A stretch of 64,000 nucleotides of DNA from Bdellovibrio sp. KM01 (GTDB lineage Bacteria > Bdellovibrionota > Bdellovibrionia > Bdellovibrionales > Bdellovibrionaceae). The notes beneath the pieces are model-generated. The model did not search any database, was not told the DNA's origin, and worked only from the letters and a program-made list of their open reading frames with translations. Positions 17,877 to 26,005 of the stretch are shown piece after piece. The stretch's first letter is position 1. Every line of letters starts with the position of its first letter. The stretch lies in the NCBI RefSeq assembly GCF_013752535.1, contig NZ_CP058348.1, forward strand, positions 1,860,001 to 1,924,000. The letters run 5' to 3'. The translations under genes and the position numbers were made by a program.

Positions 17877-18319
17877 AAAAAAACTGGTTTCGCAGCATTC
17901 AATTAAAACCCGTAGGTCCGTTCAGTCTGGAAGAGATGCGCGCCTTTATTCATCGTGGTGAAATTGGTTTGCTGGATTTAGTTTTGGATGAGAGTCAGGG
18001 TGACGTTTGGAAGCCGGCGGCCGAATGGGGTGCTTTTGAGTTGTCATTGTTCCCTGCGGCTCAATCATTTATTCCTGGAATGGAGCTTGATGAAAACGTC
18101 CCGGAATGGGTGGTTTTGGTGGAGCAAAAAGGTTCCGCTCCGCTTCAGGAAGGTCCTTATTCCATTGCTAATATTAAAAATGGAATCCGTTCAGGAAAAT
18201 TCTCACCCTATCAGCATATTTGGAAAAGCGGATTGAGTGGCTGGTGTCAGGTCAAGGATCGCCCTGAATTTTACGCGTCAATTACGTCAGAACAGTTAAG
18301 TCCTGAAGGAACTAATTAA
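17873..18319 (+). CDS. tandem GYF_2-like domain protein
   Basis: This 148-residue protein contains two related units, VGPFSLEEMRAFIHRGEIG (about 13-55) and EGPYSIANIKNGIRSGKFS (about 92-135). Each ends in a W-containing strand (VWKPAAEW, GWCQVKDRPEF). This is the pattern of the GYF_2 domain, thought to bind proline-rich or unstructured peptides. It has no signal or membrane segment. It overlaps the ChaN-like gene by four bases, so the two are probably made together. Its last eight bases overlap the 3' end of HU on the other strand. Confidence 0.75.
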   Translation: MKKNWFRSIQLKPVGPFSLEEMRAFIHRGEIGLLDLVLDESQGDVWKPAAEWGAFELSLFPAAQSFIPGMELDENVPEWVVLVEQKGSAPLQEGPYSIANIKNGIRSGKFSPYQHIWKSGLSGWCQVKDRPEFYASITSEQLSPEGTN

Positions 18320-18584
18320 GAGCGTCTTTAAGATCTTTACCTGGTTTAAAGCGGGGAACGTGGGCACTAGGGATTTTCACCACTTGGCCTGTTTTTGGAT
18401 TGCGACCCTGGCGAGGCTTGCGAGTGGCTTTAGAGAACGTTCCAAAGCCCACAAGTTTTACTTCGTCACCCTTTTTTAAGGCTTCTTGAATTACACGAAG
18501 GGTAGCGTCAAGGATATTTTCTGATTGAGCTTTCGTAGATTTTGTACGTTCAGCGATGATTTCGATCAGTTGAGCTTTGTTCAT
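18312..18584 (-). CDS. HU-family DNA-binding protein
   Basis: The protein is 90 residues, the normal HU length. It has MNKAQLIEIIAERT, then VKLVGFGTFSKATRKPRQGR, the arm tip GRNPKTGQVVKIPSA, and VPRFKPGKDLKDALN. The arm Pro (IPSA) that intercalates into DNA is present. HU bends DNA and compacts the nucleoid. ATG 18584 is chosen over TTG 18590 because AAGGA lies nine bases upstream and the family starts MNK. Confidence 0.96.
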   Translation of the reverse strand: MNKAQLIEIIAERTKSTKAQSENILDATLRVIQEALKKGDEVKLVGFGTFSKATRKPRQGRNPKTGQVVKIPSAHVPRFKPGKDLKDALN

Positions 18585-18614
18585 TGCCAATATCCTTTAG
18601 AGTGCAGGGGATGA

Positions 18615-18643
18615 ACACTAAGTTTTGCTAAGAAAATGGTCAA
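18615..18643 (-). promoter_or_regulatory. possible promoter for HU
   Basis: On the minus strand, TTGACC (18638-18643) and TAGTGT (18615-18620) are spaced by 17 bases, about 30 bases before the HU start. The -35 is strong and the -10 is weak. Confidence 0.35.
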
Positions 18644-18673
18644 GTTAAAATTAGAAATGGGGAGAGTTTTTCG

Positions 18674-19399
18674 ATGAAGAATTTGTTTCGTACCTTAGTC
18701 ATTTTGTTGTTTCCATTGACTTTATCTGCACAGCAAAAAGTTGCTGCTCAGCTGTATGGTTTGAAGTCAGAACGAAAGCAAAAGCTCTATGACTTGGTCG
18801 TTGATTTTTCTCAACAGGGGAAGGAAATCCTTGTGCAGAGCGATTTTCGTGACACGGATGGGAAAACTGTCGTTGCAGAAAAAGGTGTTGTCGCGGGCGA
18901 TAAGATTCTCCGTTATGAAATTGTAAGGTCGCAGACTTCCGAGAAGGGCACCATCGTTGTTGATAACGAGAAAATCAAATTCGAATACGAAGGCGCAGAT
19001 GGAAAGAAAAAATCAGCTGAAGAAAAAGCCAAGGGGTTGATCGTTTGTTCTTCCAGCTTTGCTTTATTCGTTAAGTCCCATTTCGAGCAATTGAAAAAAG
19101 GCGAAGACATCGGCATCCGTTTTGCGGTGTGGGATCGTTTGGAAACTGTCGGGTTCACTCTTCGTAATCTTGGCGTCAAAGAAATTGATGGTGAAAAAAT
19201 GATGGAAGTGCAGATGAAGCCGACAAGTTTTGTGATTGCTGCTTTAGTCGATCCCGTGCACTTCTGGTTTGCTGAAAAAGACCAAAATTTGCGAGTGATG
19301 AAGGGCCGTGTGGCTCCGAAGCAAATGAAAGATGGTAAGTGGAAAGACCTCGATGCAGAGGTTGTCTATACTATGGTCCAGCCCGTAGTCTCAAAATAA
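18674..19399 (+). CDS. exported protein of unknown function
   Basis: The 241-residue product has a clear signal peptide (MKNLFRTLVILLFPLTLSAQ), so it is probably periplasmic. The mature part is beta-rich with a repeated pattern of short strands (LYDLVVDFSQQGKEILVQSD, GTIVVDNEKIKFEYEGADG). It resembles small lipid- or lipoprotein-binding beta-folds, but I cannot assign a family. It has a GGGGAG ribosome site and is followed within 45 bases by the TPR-type gene. Confidence 0.8.
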   Translation: MKNLFRTLVILLFPLTLSAQQKVAAQLYGLKSERKQKLYDLVVDFSQQGKEILVQSDFRDTDGKTVVAEKGVVAGDKILRYEIVRSQTSEKGTIVVDNEKIKFEYEGADGKKKSAEEKAKGLIVCSSSFALFVKSHFEQLKKGEDIGIRFAVWDRLETVGFTLRNLGVKEIDGEKMMEVQMKPTSFVIAALVDPVHFWFAEKDQNLRVMKGRVAPKQMKDGKWKDLDAEVVYTMVQPVVSK

Positions 19400-19441
19400 T
19401 ACAGTCTCAATTTTTGCCTGTTTCCCGCCGATAAGTGGGGC

Positions 19442-20122
19442 ATGAAGAATCAGAACTCTCTCTTTGTAGTTTTCTGTTTGTGCCTCACGATCGGCATCGT
19501 TGCGGTCTATGGAGTGCTTGTTGGGCACTTTAACGGTCATCAGAAATATGAAATTCAAATCTCCGCTCTCAATAAAAAAGTTGAGAAGGAGCAGTTTAAT
19601 AATTCTTTGTTAAGTTATCAACTTAAGGATTTTCAGCAAACTGTTGCGCAAGTCCTTCCGGATAATAAAACATTGCAGGCAAAGCTTGAAATAAGCAATC
19701 TGGCGTCTGCAGTTCGCTCTCCTGCCAGTGAATCCGCTATTGATCTGTCACCCATCATTTTTGAGCGTGCTAAGAAATACTTCACTCAGCAAAGCTATGA
19801 TAAAGCCATTAAAGAATTCAACAACTTGCTGGATAAATATCCACTGAGTTCTCACGGTGTTGAGGTGCACTTTTTCATTGCTGAAAGTTACTTCCTGAAA
19901 AAGGATTTCCGTAATTCTTTGGCGACTATTGATGATATGGTGACTCAGTATCCAGACAATGACCTGACAGGTTTCATTTTACTTCGCATGGGGCAGATCA
20001 GTGAAATCAATAATCAGGTGGATGAGGCCTCTGAGGTTTATAACACTGTTCTAAAAAACTTCAAAAACGAAGATCTTCGTAAGCAAGCCCGTAAGCTTGC
20101 TCAAAGCGTGGAATTTAGATGA
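19442..20122 (+). CDS. membrane-anchored TPR protein (CpoB/YbgF-like)
   Basis: This 226-residue protein has an N-terminal membrane anchor (SLFVVFCLCLTIGIVAVYGV) and a short coiled coil (ALNKKVEKEQFNNSLLSYQL). At least two to three tetratricopeptide repeats start at about residue 103: ERAKKYFTQQSYDKAIKEF, FFIAESYFLKKDFRNSL, RMGQISEINNQVDEASEVY. This coiled-coil-plus-TPR plan matches CpoB/YbgF, which links cell-wall synthesis to Tol-Pal, but no tol genes are adjacent, so the role is open. It overlaps the next gene by ATGA. Confidence 0.75.
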   Translation: MKNQNSLFVVFCLCLTIGIVAVYGVLVGHFNGHQKYEIQISALNKKVEKEQFNNSLLSYQLKDFQQTVAQVLPDNKTLQAKLEISNLASAVRSPASESAIDLSPIIFERAKKYFTQQSYDKAIKEFNNLLDKYPLSSHGVEVHFFIAESYFLKKDFRNSLATIDDMVTQYPDNDLTGFILLRMGQISEINNQVDEASEVYNTVLKNFKNEDLRKQARKLAQSVEFR

Positions 20123-20859
20123 TGAAGAAGGTTCTTCAGATTCTTCTTTTTGTGATGGCGTTTCAGATGGAGGTTCGAGTTCGTGCCTCATCAGATACGT
20201 TGCAACAGCCTTCAGGTTGTTTGAAATCTGCTGATAGCTGTGCGCTTCACGTCCTGGGTTCTCCATTTCACTTAAAACAAGAAGAGCTGGAGCTGCACTC
20301 TGCTGAAGGCTCGACATTGATGCGTCTGTCGCAGGATCAATGGCGTTTGGTGAAAGGTGTGTTGTGGGTAGAGGAAGCTCCGCAAGTGACTGTGGAGACG
20401 CCGTATGCAACGGCGAAGGCTGCTTATGGTCAGTACTGGTTGATCGACCGTGGTGAGAAACTTGTGATTCGAAATATTGATGCCGAATTAAATGTTGTCC
20501 TAAGGGACGGCAAAAAGTTGGAAGTCCCTGCGGGTTTTGAATTCTGGGTGTCTGGAATCAACTCTAAAGGGAAAAACGAATATGGAATGATCCGGACCGT
20601 CGACATGAAAGATCACCTGGTGCTTTGGAATAAATTGTTTAAAGGCACCAAGGAGCAATTTAAGACAGAAGCGACTGAGCTTCGGGAAAAATGGAAAGAT
20701 CTGGCAGAGCGTGGTGGCAGTCTTTATGAAAAGATAGCCCTTCGTCAGATCGCGTCCATCCAAGAGAGTCATCGAATTGAAGCCGAGAAAAAGCGCCAAG
20801 CCCAAGTGGAGCGACAGAAAGTCCGTGAATTAATGTACAAACGGGCTTTCGATAGATAA
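20119..20859 (+). CDS. exported FecR-like domain protein
   Basis: This 246-residue protein has a signal peptide ending near RVRASSD. The central region LVKGVLWVEEAPQVTVETPY, followed by ATAKAAYGQYWLIDRG and LRDGKKLEVPAGFEFWV, has the strand order of FecR-type domains (alternating 'have been set by T/P-A-T-A' and 'leave y/v' blocks). A charged helical tail (EKKRQAQVERQKVRELMYKR) follows. It is coupled to the TPR gene by a four-base overlap, and the pair may form a periplasmic complex. No ECF sigma gene is nearby, so classical FecR signalling is not supported. Confidence 0.6.
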   Translation: MMKKVLQILLFVMAFQMEVRVRASSDTLQQPSGCLKSADSCALHVLGSPFHLKQEELELHSAEGSTLMRLSQDQWRLVKGVLWVEEAPQVTVETPYATAKAAYGQYWLIDRGEKLVIRNIDAELNVVLRDGKKLEVPAGFEFWVSGINSKGKNEYGMIRTVDMKDHLVLWNKLFKGTKEQFKTEATELREKWKDLAERGGSLYEKIALRQIASIQESHRIEAEKKRQAQVERQKVRELMYKRAFDR

Positions 20860-20955
20860 TTCCTTTAAAACCTAGGTCCTGATTTCCGCTCTGAAACCCG
20901 AGTCCTGAAGTTTCTTCCAGCTGTACATGCTATTCTGCAGGCTGGGAGGATAAGG

Positions 20956-22629
20956 ATGTCTTCTATTTCATCAGACCGCTCGCGCCAGGACGAAACAATC
21001 AGACAGACTCGTGAAGAGTATGAAAATCGGGAAACCGAGAATGCCAAGCGCCGCAATGCGGAAATCAAGCGCCTTGAAAAACGCTATCATGACGATGTCA
21101 AAGCCATCACGGATAGTTATGAAAGCAAGCTAGATACGTTGAATCAACGCAATCGTGATTTGTTGACGGAGAAAGACTTCGACAACAATCGTAAGATTGA
21201 TGAAGTTCGCAATACCTATCGCGAATCTTTGCGCAATAAAACAGAAGAAGCCTATAATGACCGCGCTTTGATGCGTGAGTCGTATGAAGCCCAAATTGAT
21301 AAGCAAAAAAAGGTCAATGAATCCCAGAAAGATAATCTGGCGGGGCAGTTGACTACTGAAATCAAAAACCGTGACGATCAAATGCAGCGCATGAGTAATG
21401 AAAATCGCCAGCGTGCACGTGAGGACGTGGCAAAAAATTCGCGTCGCCTGAATGATGCTCATGAAAAAGAGAGAGACGCTATGGCGAGCTCTCATCAGCA
21501 AGAGCTTGCGACAAAAAATCGTGCGACGAATGAGATGCGTAAGGCCTATGAGTCTCGCTTGAAAGAAAGCGAACGCATGCGCAATGATCAAAAAGAAGGT
21601 CTTCAGCAGAAGATCGCGGATATCATTACGAACGATAAGGAAATGTATTCTGATAATTTGAACATGAAACAGGAAGTGATGAACTCCGAGTTGAATCGTG
21701 TTCGGGATAAGTATCAAAATACTTTGGAGAACAAAATGCAGTCTATCGACGGGCAGAATGCGGAGTTCCGTGATACGGTGAATGATCGTATTTCGACTCA
21801 AGTTCGCTCTCGAGATTCTCAAATTCAGCGTCTGAATAGTCGTTTGAATAATGAGATGGCTAAGAATGAAAAACTGCGCGGGATTGAGAGAAAAAATCTG
21901 ACTCAAGCCTATGAAAAGCAGATGGACATTGTCGAACAACGTCGTGAAGACGCGGTGAATGATATGCGTGCCTTATCAAATGAGCGCATTGACAAAATGA
22001 ATCAAAAAAATCAGCAGCTTTTGCACAATGTGGACCGTGAGTATCAATCTCAGGCGAATGTTACGAATTCGCGAATGTCAGCGGATCGTGAGATGATGAA
22101 AGCAACTCACGAGGATCAAATGATCCAGGTGAATAACTCTGCTGAAACACGTGTTAAAAAGATCACGGATCTTTCCAATAAAAATGCAAAAAAATTAGGC
22201 GAATATTATGGTAGTTCCTTAGATCAAATGGAAGAGAACTATAATCAACGCATGGAAGGTCAGCGTCAGCGTTTTACAGAGGACCAAGTGGCTAACAATA
22301 AAGCTATGACGGAGCGTTTCCGTGGTATGGAGCAGAGCTTCAATGCGAAGCTTGAGCAAACTGTGAAGACATACGAGGACAAATTGGCTTCGATGAAAGA
22401 CAACCAAGATCGTGAAATCAAGCGTCTTGAAAAGTTGTATTCACAGCGTATGCAAGATCAAGGCAAGGCGAGTAAGAATGAGAAAGATTCTGTGGCCATG
22501 CAATATGAAGCGAAGCTTGCGCAACTCAGTGAGTCGCACAACGATCAGATTGAGAGAATGAATAGACGTCACCAGGAGGATATGCAAAACTTGTCTGTAA
22601 AGATGAGTTCATACTCTAGGAAGGCATAG
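20956..22629 (+). CDS. giant cytoplasmic coiled-coil protein
   Basis: The 557 residues are almost entirely helical and charged, with hardly any Pro or Cys. There are degenerate repeats of the type NDQKEGLQQKIADIITNDKE and RLEKLYSQRMQDQGK. The motif KRLEKxY occurs near both ends (IKRLEKRYHDDVKAI and IKRLEKLYSQRMQ). There is no signal peptide. The length suggests a rod or filament-forming scaffold. The ribosome site is GGGAGGATAAGG. The stop is only four bases before pyk, so both are likely on one message. No family recognised. Confidence 0.88.
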   Translation: MSSISSDRSRQDETIRQTREEYENRETENAKRRNAEIKRLEKRYHDDVKAITDSYESKLDTLNQRNRDLLTEKDFDNNRKIDEVRNTYRESLRNKTEEAYNDRALMRESYEAQIDKQKKVNESQKDNLAGQLTTEIKNRDDQMQRMSNENRQRAREDVAKNSRRLNDAHEKERDAMASSHQQELATKNRATNEMRKAYESRLKESERMRNDQKEGLQQKIADIITNDKEMYSDNLNMKQEVMNSELNRVRDKYQNTLENKMQSIDGQNAEFRDTVNDRISTQVRSRDSQIQRLNSRLNNEMAKNEKLRGIERKNLTQAYEKQMDIVEQRREDAVNDMRALSNERIDKMNQKNQQLLHNVDREYQSQANVTNSRMSADREMMKATHEDQMIQVNNSAETRVKKITDLSNKNAKKLGEYYGSSLDQMEENYNQRMEGQRQRFTEDQVANNKAMTERFRGMEQSFNAKLEQTVKTYEDKLASMKDNQDREIKRLEKLYSQRMQDQGKASKNEKDSVAMQYEAKLAQLSESHNDQIERMNRRHQEDMQNLSVKMSSYSRKA

Positions 22630-22633
22630 GTTC

Positions 22634-24121
22634 ATGCTAGCAGATCGACGAGCGAAAATTGTGGCGACCATTGGGCCGTCAACTCGTGATGAGAAAAATC
22701 TAGAAAAAGCAATTAAGGCGGGCATGAATGTGGCTCGCCTTAACTTTTCCCACGGTGCACATGAGGATCACCTGAAGGTGATCCACTCACTTCGTAAACT
22801 TTCAAAAGAGTTGAAGGCGCCGGTTACAATCCTTCAGGATTTACAGGGACCGAAAGTTCGAGTTGGTAAAATTGAAGGCGGGAAGATTGAGATTAAACCC
22901 GGCGAGAAATTTACTTTCACGACAGCGCCTGTTTTAGGTCGTCAGGGCTTAATCCCATCTGATTTTAAAGAACTACCACTGGCTTGTACTCCAGGCACGC
23001 GCATCCTTTTGGATGACGGCTTGATGCAAGTGGAAGTGTTGCAAGTTCGCGGTGACGAAGTAGATGTTGTCGTTATCGACGGCGGTATCTTGAAAGATCG
23101 CAAAGGCATGAATTTGCCCGGCGTGAATCTGCCTGTGGATCCGATGACGCCGAAAGATTTGGAAGATCTTGAATTTGGTATTGCGAATAAAGTGGATTAT
23201 ATCGCTTTAAGTTTTGTGCGTCATGCACGCGATATTCGCAAGCTTCGTGAAATTATCGAAGCTCGTGGTTCCCAAGCCAAGATTGTCGCTAAAATCGAAA
23301 TGATCGAAGCTATCGAAAACTTGGAAGAGATCTGCCGTCTTTCAGACGCCGTGATGGTGGCTCGCGGTGACTTGGCAGTTGAAGTCGGTCAAAGCCGTTT
23401 GCCGGGCTTCCAAAAGCGTATTATCAATGTATGTAACCAATTGGGTCGTCCTGTTATTACAGCAACGCAAATGTTGGAGAGCATGATTGAAAACCCTCGT
23501 CCAACGCGCGCAGAGATCACTGACGTGGCGAATGCGGTTTTGGATGGTTCAGATGCCCTGATGCTTTCTGCAGAGTCTGCAAGCGGTAAGAACCCGTTTA
23601 AAGCGATTCGCACTATGCATGAGATCATTCTGGAGGTTGAGCGCAACGAAGAGGAATACTACAAAATTTCCTTGGACAGCGAATTCCTAAGTACACCTGC
23701 ATCGATCGCAGCCAGTGCTTCATTGAGTGCTTTGAAATTAAATGCAACGGCAATCATCTGTCTAACCAGCACAGGTAAAACTGCCAGCATTATTTCTTCA
23801 TTCCGTCCTAAGGCTCGGATCATCTCGGTAACTCAGCACCATGAGGTTTTGAACTCTCAGGAATTAAACTGGGGTATTCAAACACATGCAATTAAGCCAT
23901 ACAAAAACATGGAGGACATCTTGTCTGAAGTGGATCGCTTATTGGTGACTCACGGTTTGTCGAAAACGGGCGACAAAGTTATCGTCACTTTGGGGCAACC
24001 GATTGCGAGTGGTGTGAAGACAAACTCTTTGTATGTTCATACAGTGGGCGGAGAAGAATTGACGAAACTTCCGGACGAGCAATTGCCACTGCGTTGTCAG
24101 GCGGATCCAAATATCGATTAG
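22634..24121 (+). CDS. pyk: pyruvate kinase
   Basis: This 495-residue enzyme turns phosphoenolpyruvate and ADP into pyruvate and ATP, the last step of glycolysis. Seen in order: RRAKIVATIGPSTRD, NVARLNFSHG, DLQGPKVRVG, then DYIALSFVRHARDI. The catalytic segment follows: IVAKIEMIEAIENLEEI, DAVMVARGDLAVEVG, and ATQMLESMIENPRPTRAE. The C-terminal regulatory domain is complete. Start ATG 22634, with AGGAAGG upstream inside the end of the coiled-coil gene. Confidence 0.98.
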   Translation: MLADRRAKIVATIGPSTRDEKNLEKAIKAGMNVARLNFSHGAHEDHLKVIHSLRKLSKELKAPVTILQDLQGPKVRVGKIEGGKIEIKPGEKFTFTTAPVLGRQGLIPSDFKELPLACTPGTRILLDDGLMQVEVLQVRGDEVDVVVIDGGILKDRKGMNLPGVNLPVDPMTPKDLEDLEFGIANKVDYIALSFVRHARDIRKLREIIEARGSQAKIVAKIEMIEAIENLEEICRLSDAVMVARGDLAVEVGQSRLPGFQKRIINVCNQLGRPVITATQMLESMIENPRPTRAEITDVANAVLDGSDALMLSAESASGKNPFKAIRTMHEIILEVERNEEEYYKISLDSEFLSTPASIAASASLSALKLNATAIICLTSTGKTASIISSFRPKARIISVTQHHEVLNSQELNWGIQTHAIKPYKNMEDILSEVDRLLVTHGLSKTGDKVIVTLGQPIASGVKTNSLYVHTVGGEELTKLPDEQLPLRCQADPNID

Positions 24122-24143
24122 ATTTCTTTTGAAAATTAAGAAT

Positions 24144-24178
24144 AAAAAAAAGCCCTGGACTTTTCCGGGGCTTTTTTT
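24144..24178. terminator. bidirectional terminator between pyk and the CNB-domain gene
   Basis: GCCCTGG (24152-24158), loop ACTTTT, CCGGGGC (24165-24171), with a run of A before and seven T after. It serves both convergent genes. Confidence 0.9.
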
Positions 24179-24182
24179 GCTT

Positions 24183-25193
24183 TTAGCGCAGTCTGCGTTT
24201 TAAGTTGTTTAAAAGAGTCCAATTGTTTGCTTGAGGTTCGACAAAAGGCAGCTCCAGCATAACGAAAACGCTTGAACCATCCATGATTTTTTCATTTAAG
24301 TATTTCTTTTCAATCAGACTATTAACATCATCGGGCTTAATTAATTGGCCGAACTCTTTAACTGAATCATTTTGCAGATCAGTGAGGCTTACTTTATTAA
24401 GACCCTTTTTATCTGGTTCAACTTTTTTCGCAAAGTGAATCAAGGCATTTAAAACTTTGCATTCTTGCTCTGTTAAAGGATCTTTTTTATCTTTTTCTTG
24501 TTTGTAGATCCAGTCATTGTACCAATCAACAAATGCAAAAAGTTCTGCCGCTTTCATGTTGACGATTTTTTGCGTGCCATCGCCACGATCTTCCTGGGAC
24601 GCGAAACCCAATTCAGTCAACGCGTTTACAAGGGAATTCATTTTGTTTGTGGCTTCTTGGAATATTTGAATCGTGTAGTTACGAAGCAATACCGAGGAAA
24701 TACTGACGCCGTTGGCTTCGGGTTTTCCATACTTGTTGCAAACAAAATTAAAAATCGACATCAGCTTGTTGATCACATGAGGTGGAAAGCGTTCTTCATC
24801 GGCGTTGGCTGTTTCAAGCTGTTTCAATTTTTTGTTGGATTCACGAATGGTCTCATTCAGATTCTTTAAAATGGCACGAACCCACACTGGCAGCTGATCC
24901 AGCTGTTTATTCAAAGATTCATAGGGGAGAGCGATGACTTCTGTTTCTTTGATTGCTTTAACGTTCGCACTGCGAGGCTTGTTGTCGAACAAACCCATTT
25001 CACCAACCATAGAGCCGGGGCTGATTTCTGCTAAAGAAACTTCTGATTGGCCTTTTGTTTTTGTGACTGCGAGCAATCCGGATTTGATAATGTACATCGC
25101 GTCCGCTGGATCACCTTCGCGAAATAAGTAATTATCTTTTGCGATCTTTTTTGCCTCAGCCACGCACAGGTCCTTCCCGAGAAATTGTTGCAT
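24183..25193 (-). CDS. cyclic nucleotide-binding domain protein with unknown C-terminal half
   Basis: Residues about 12-110 form a CRP-type cNMP-binding domain (LFREGDPADAMYIIKSG, then the phosphate cassette GEMGLFDNKPRSANVKA with Glu65, Arg74 and Ser75). These residues are those needed to hold a cyclic nucleotide, so ligand binding is plausible. Instead of a DNA-binding HTH right after it, there is a coiled linker (RESNKKLKQLETA) and about 200 residues that I do not recognise; part of it (EATNKMNSLVNALTELGFAS) could be a degenerate winged helix. The ribosome site is weak. Confidence 0.8.
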   Translation of the reverse strand: MQQFLGKDLCVAEAKKIAKDNYLFREGDPADAMYIIKSGLLAVTKTKGQSEVSLAEISPGSMVGEMGLFDNKPRSANVKAIKETEVIALPYESLNKQLDQLPVWVRAILKNLNETIRESNKKLKQLETANADEERFPPHVINKLMSIFNFVCNKYGKPEANGVSISSVLLRNYTIQIFQEATNKMNSLVNALTELGFASQEDRGDGTQKIVNMKAAELFAFVDWYNDWIYKQEKDKKDPLTEQECKVLNALIHFAKKVEPDKKGLNKVSLTDLQNDSVKEFGQLIKPDDVNSLIEKKYLNEKIMDGSSVFVMLELPFVEPQANNWTLLNNLKRRLR

Positions 25194-25258
25194 TTAGTAT
25201 CTCGAAAAAAAGAGCTGGGATCACTGGGAAAACTACGGACTGGACTTTAGCTGGTACG

Positions 25259-25325
25259 GACACACTTTCTCCAAAAAAAAGCCCGAGGTTGCACCCCAGG
25301 CTTACATTATTGGAGAAAGTGTGTC
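25259..25325. repeat. perfect 16-bp inverted repeat enclosing a terminator
   Basis: GACACACTTTCTCCAA (25259-25274) and TTGGAGAAAGTGTGTC (25310-25325) are exact reverse complements. The 35 bases between them contain the terminator of the scoAB operon. The whole element could fold into one long stem. Confidence 0.75.
25273..25302 (-). terminator. terminator of the thiolase-scoA-scoB operon
   Basis: On the minus strand, AGCCTGGGGT pairs with ACCTCGGGCT (two G-U pairs) around a short loop, followed by eight T. It lies about 45 bases after the scoB stop. Confidence 0.85.
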
Positions 25326-25345
25326 TTCACCTCTGGCGCGACCTT

Positions 25346-26002
25346 TTAGAAAGTCATCGCTTTGCAGTCAGGGGCGATTGTCATTTTGCCCTCTGTGGCT
25401 GCTAGAACTTTTTCCGGAGACATATCCGGAGCATATTCTTTTAAAACGAAACCTTTATCAGTTACTTCGATCACTCCGAAATCGCTGACGATTTTCTTGA
25501 TACACTTGATGCCAGTTAAGGGCAGGGTGCATTTTGTGCGAAGTTTGGAGTTTCCTTCTTTGTCCGTATGTTGCATGGCTACAATAACGTTACGAGCACC
25601 AGCAACAAGATCCATGGCTCCGCCCATGCCTTTTACCATTTTGCCCGGAACCATCCAATTTGCGATAGAACCTTGCTCGTCCACTTCCATGGCACCCAGA
25701 ACCGTTAAGTCCACGTGACCACCGCGAATCATCGCGAAAGAATCAGCGCTAGAAAAGAAACTTGCACCCGGCACGGCCGTCACAGTTTGCTTACCTGCAT
25801 TGACTAGATCTGGATCGACTTTGTCTTCGGTGGGATATGGGCCCATTCCTAAAAGACCGTTTTCGCTCTGTAACATAACGGACATTCCCTTGGGGATGTA
25901 GTTAGCTACCAAAGTTGGAATACCGATGCCTAGGTTCACGCAGAAACCATCTTGTACTTCTTGGGAAATTCTTTGTGCGATTTGTTCTCTTGTTAATGGC
26001 AT
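25346..26002 (-). CDS. scoB: 3-oxoacid CoA-transferase subunit B
   Basis: The 218-residue beta subunit carries the catalytic glutamate in SENGLLGMG (Glu47), which forms the CoA thioester intermediate. GGHVDLTVLGAMEVDEQG, then GMGGAMDLVAGA and CTLPLTG are family signatures. Together with scoA it moves CoA from succinyl-CoA (or acetyl-CoA) to acetoacetate. It starts three bases after the scoA stop. Ketone-body, polyhydroxyalkanoate or short-chain acid use all fit; the thiolase upstream supports acetoacetyl-CoA as the product. Confidence 0.95.
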   Translation of the reverse strand: MPLTREQIAQRISQEVQDGFCVNLGIGIPTLVANYIPKGMSVMLQSENGLLGMGPYPTEDKVDPDLVNAGKQTVTAVPGASFFSSADSFAMIRGGHVDLTVLGAMEVDEQGSIANWMVPGKMVKGMGGAMDLVAGARNVIVAMQHTDKEGNSKLRTKCTLPLTGIKCIKKIVSDFGVIEVTDKGFVLKEYAPDMSPEKVLAATEGKMTIAPDCKAMTF

Positions 26003-26005
26003 GAA

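Noticed and set aside
21130-21939. Minus-strand 269-codon frame, hydrophobic-looking
   Set aside because: It is the complement of a coiled-coil gene; Ile/Leu/His richness follows from the complement of Glu/Asn/Gln/Lys codons.
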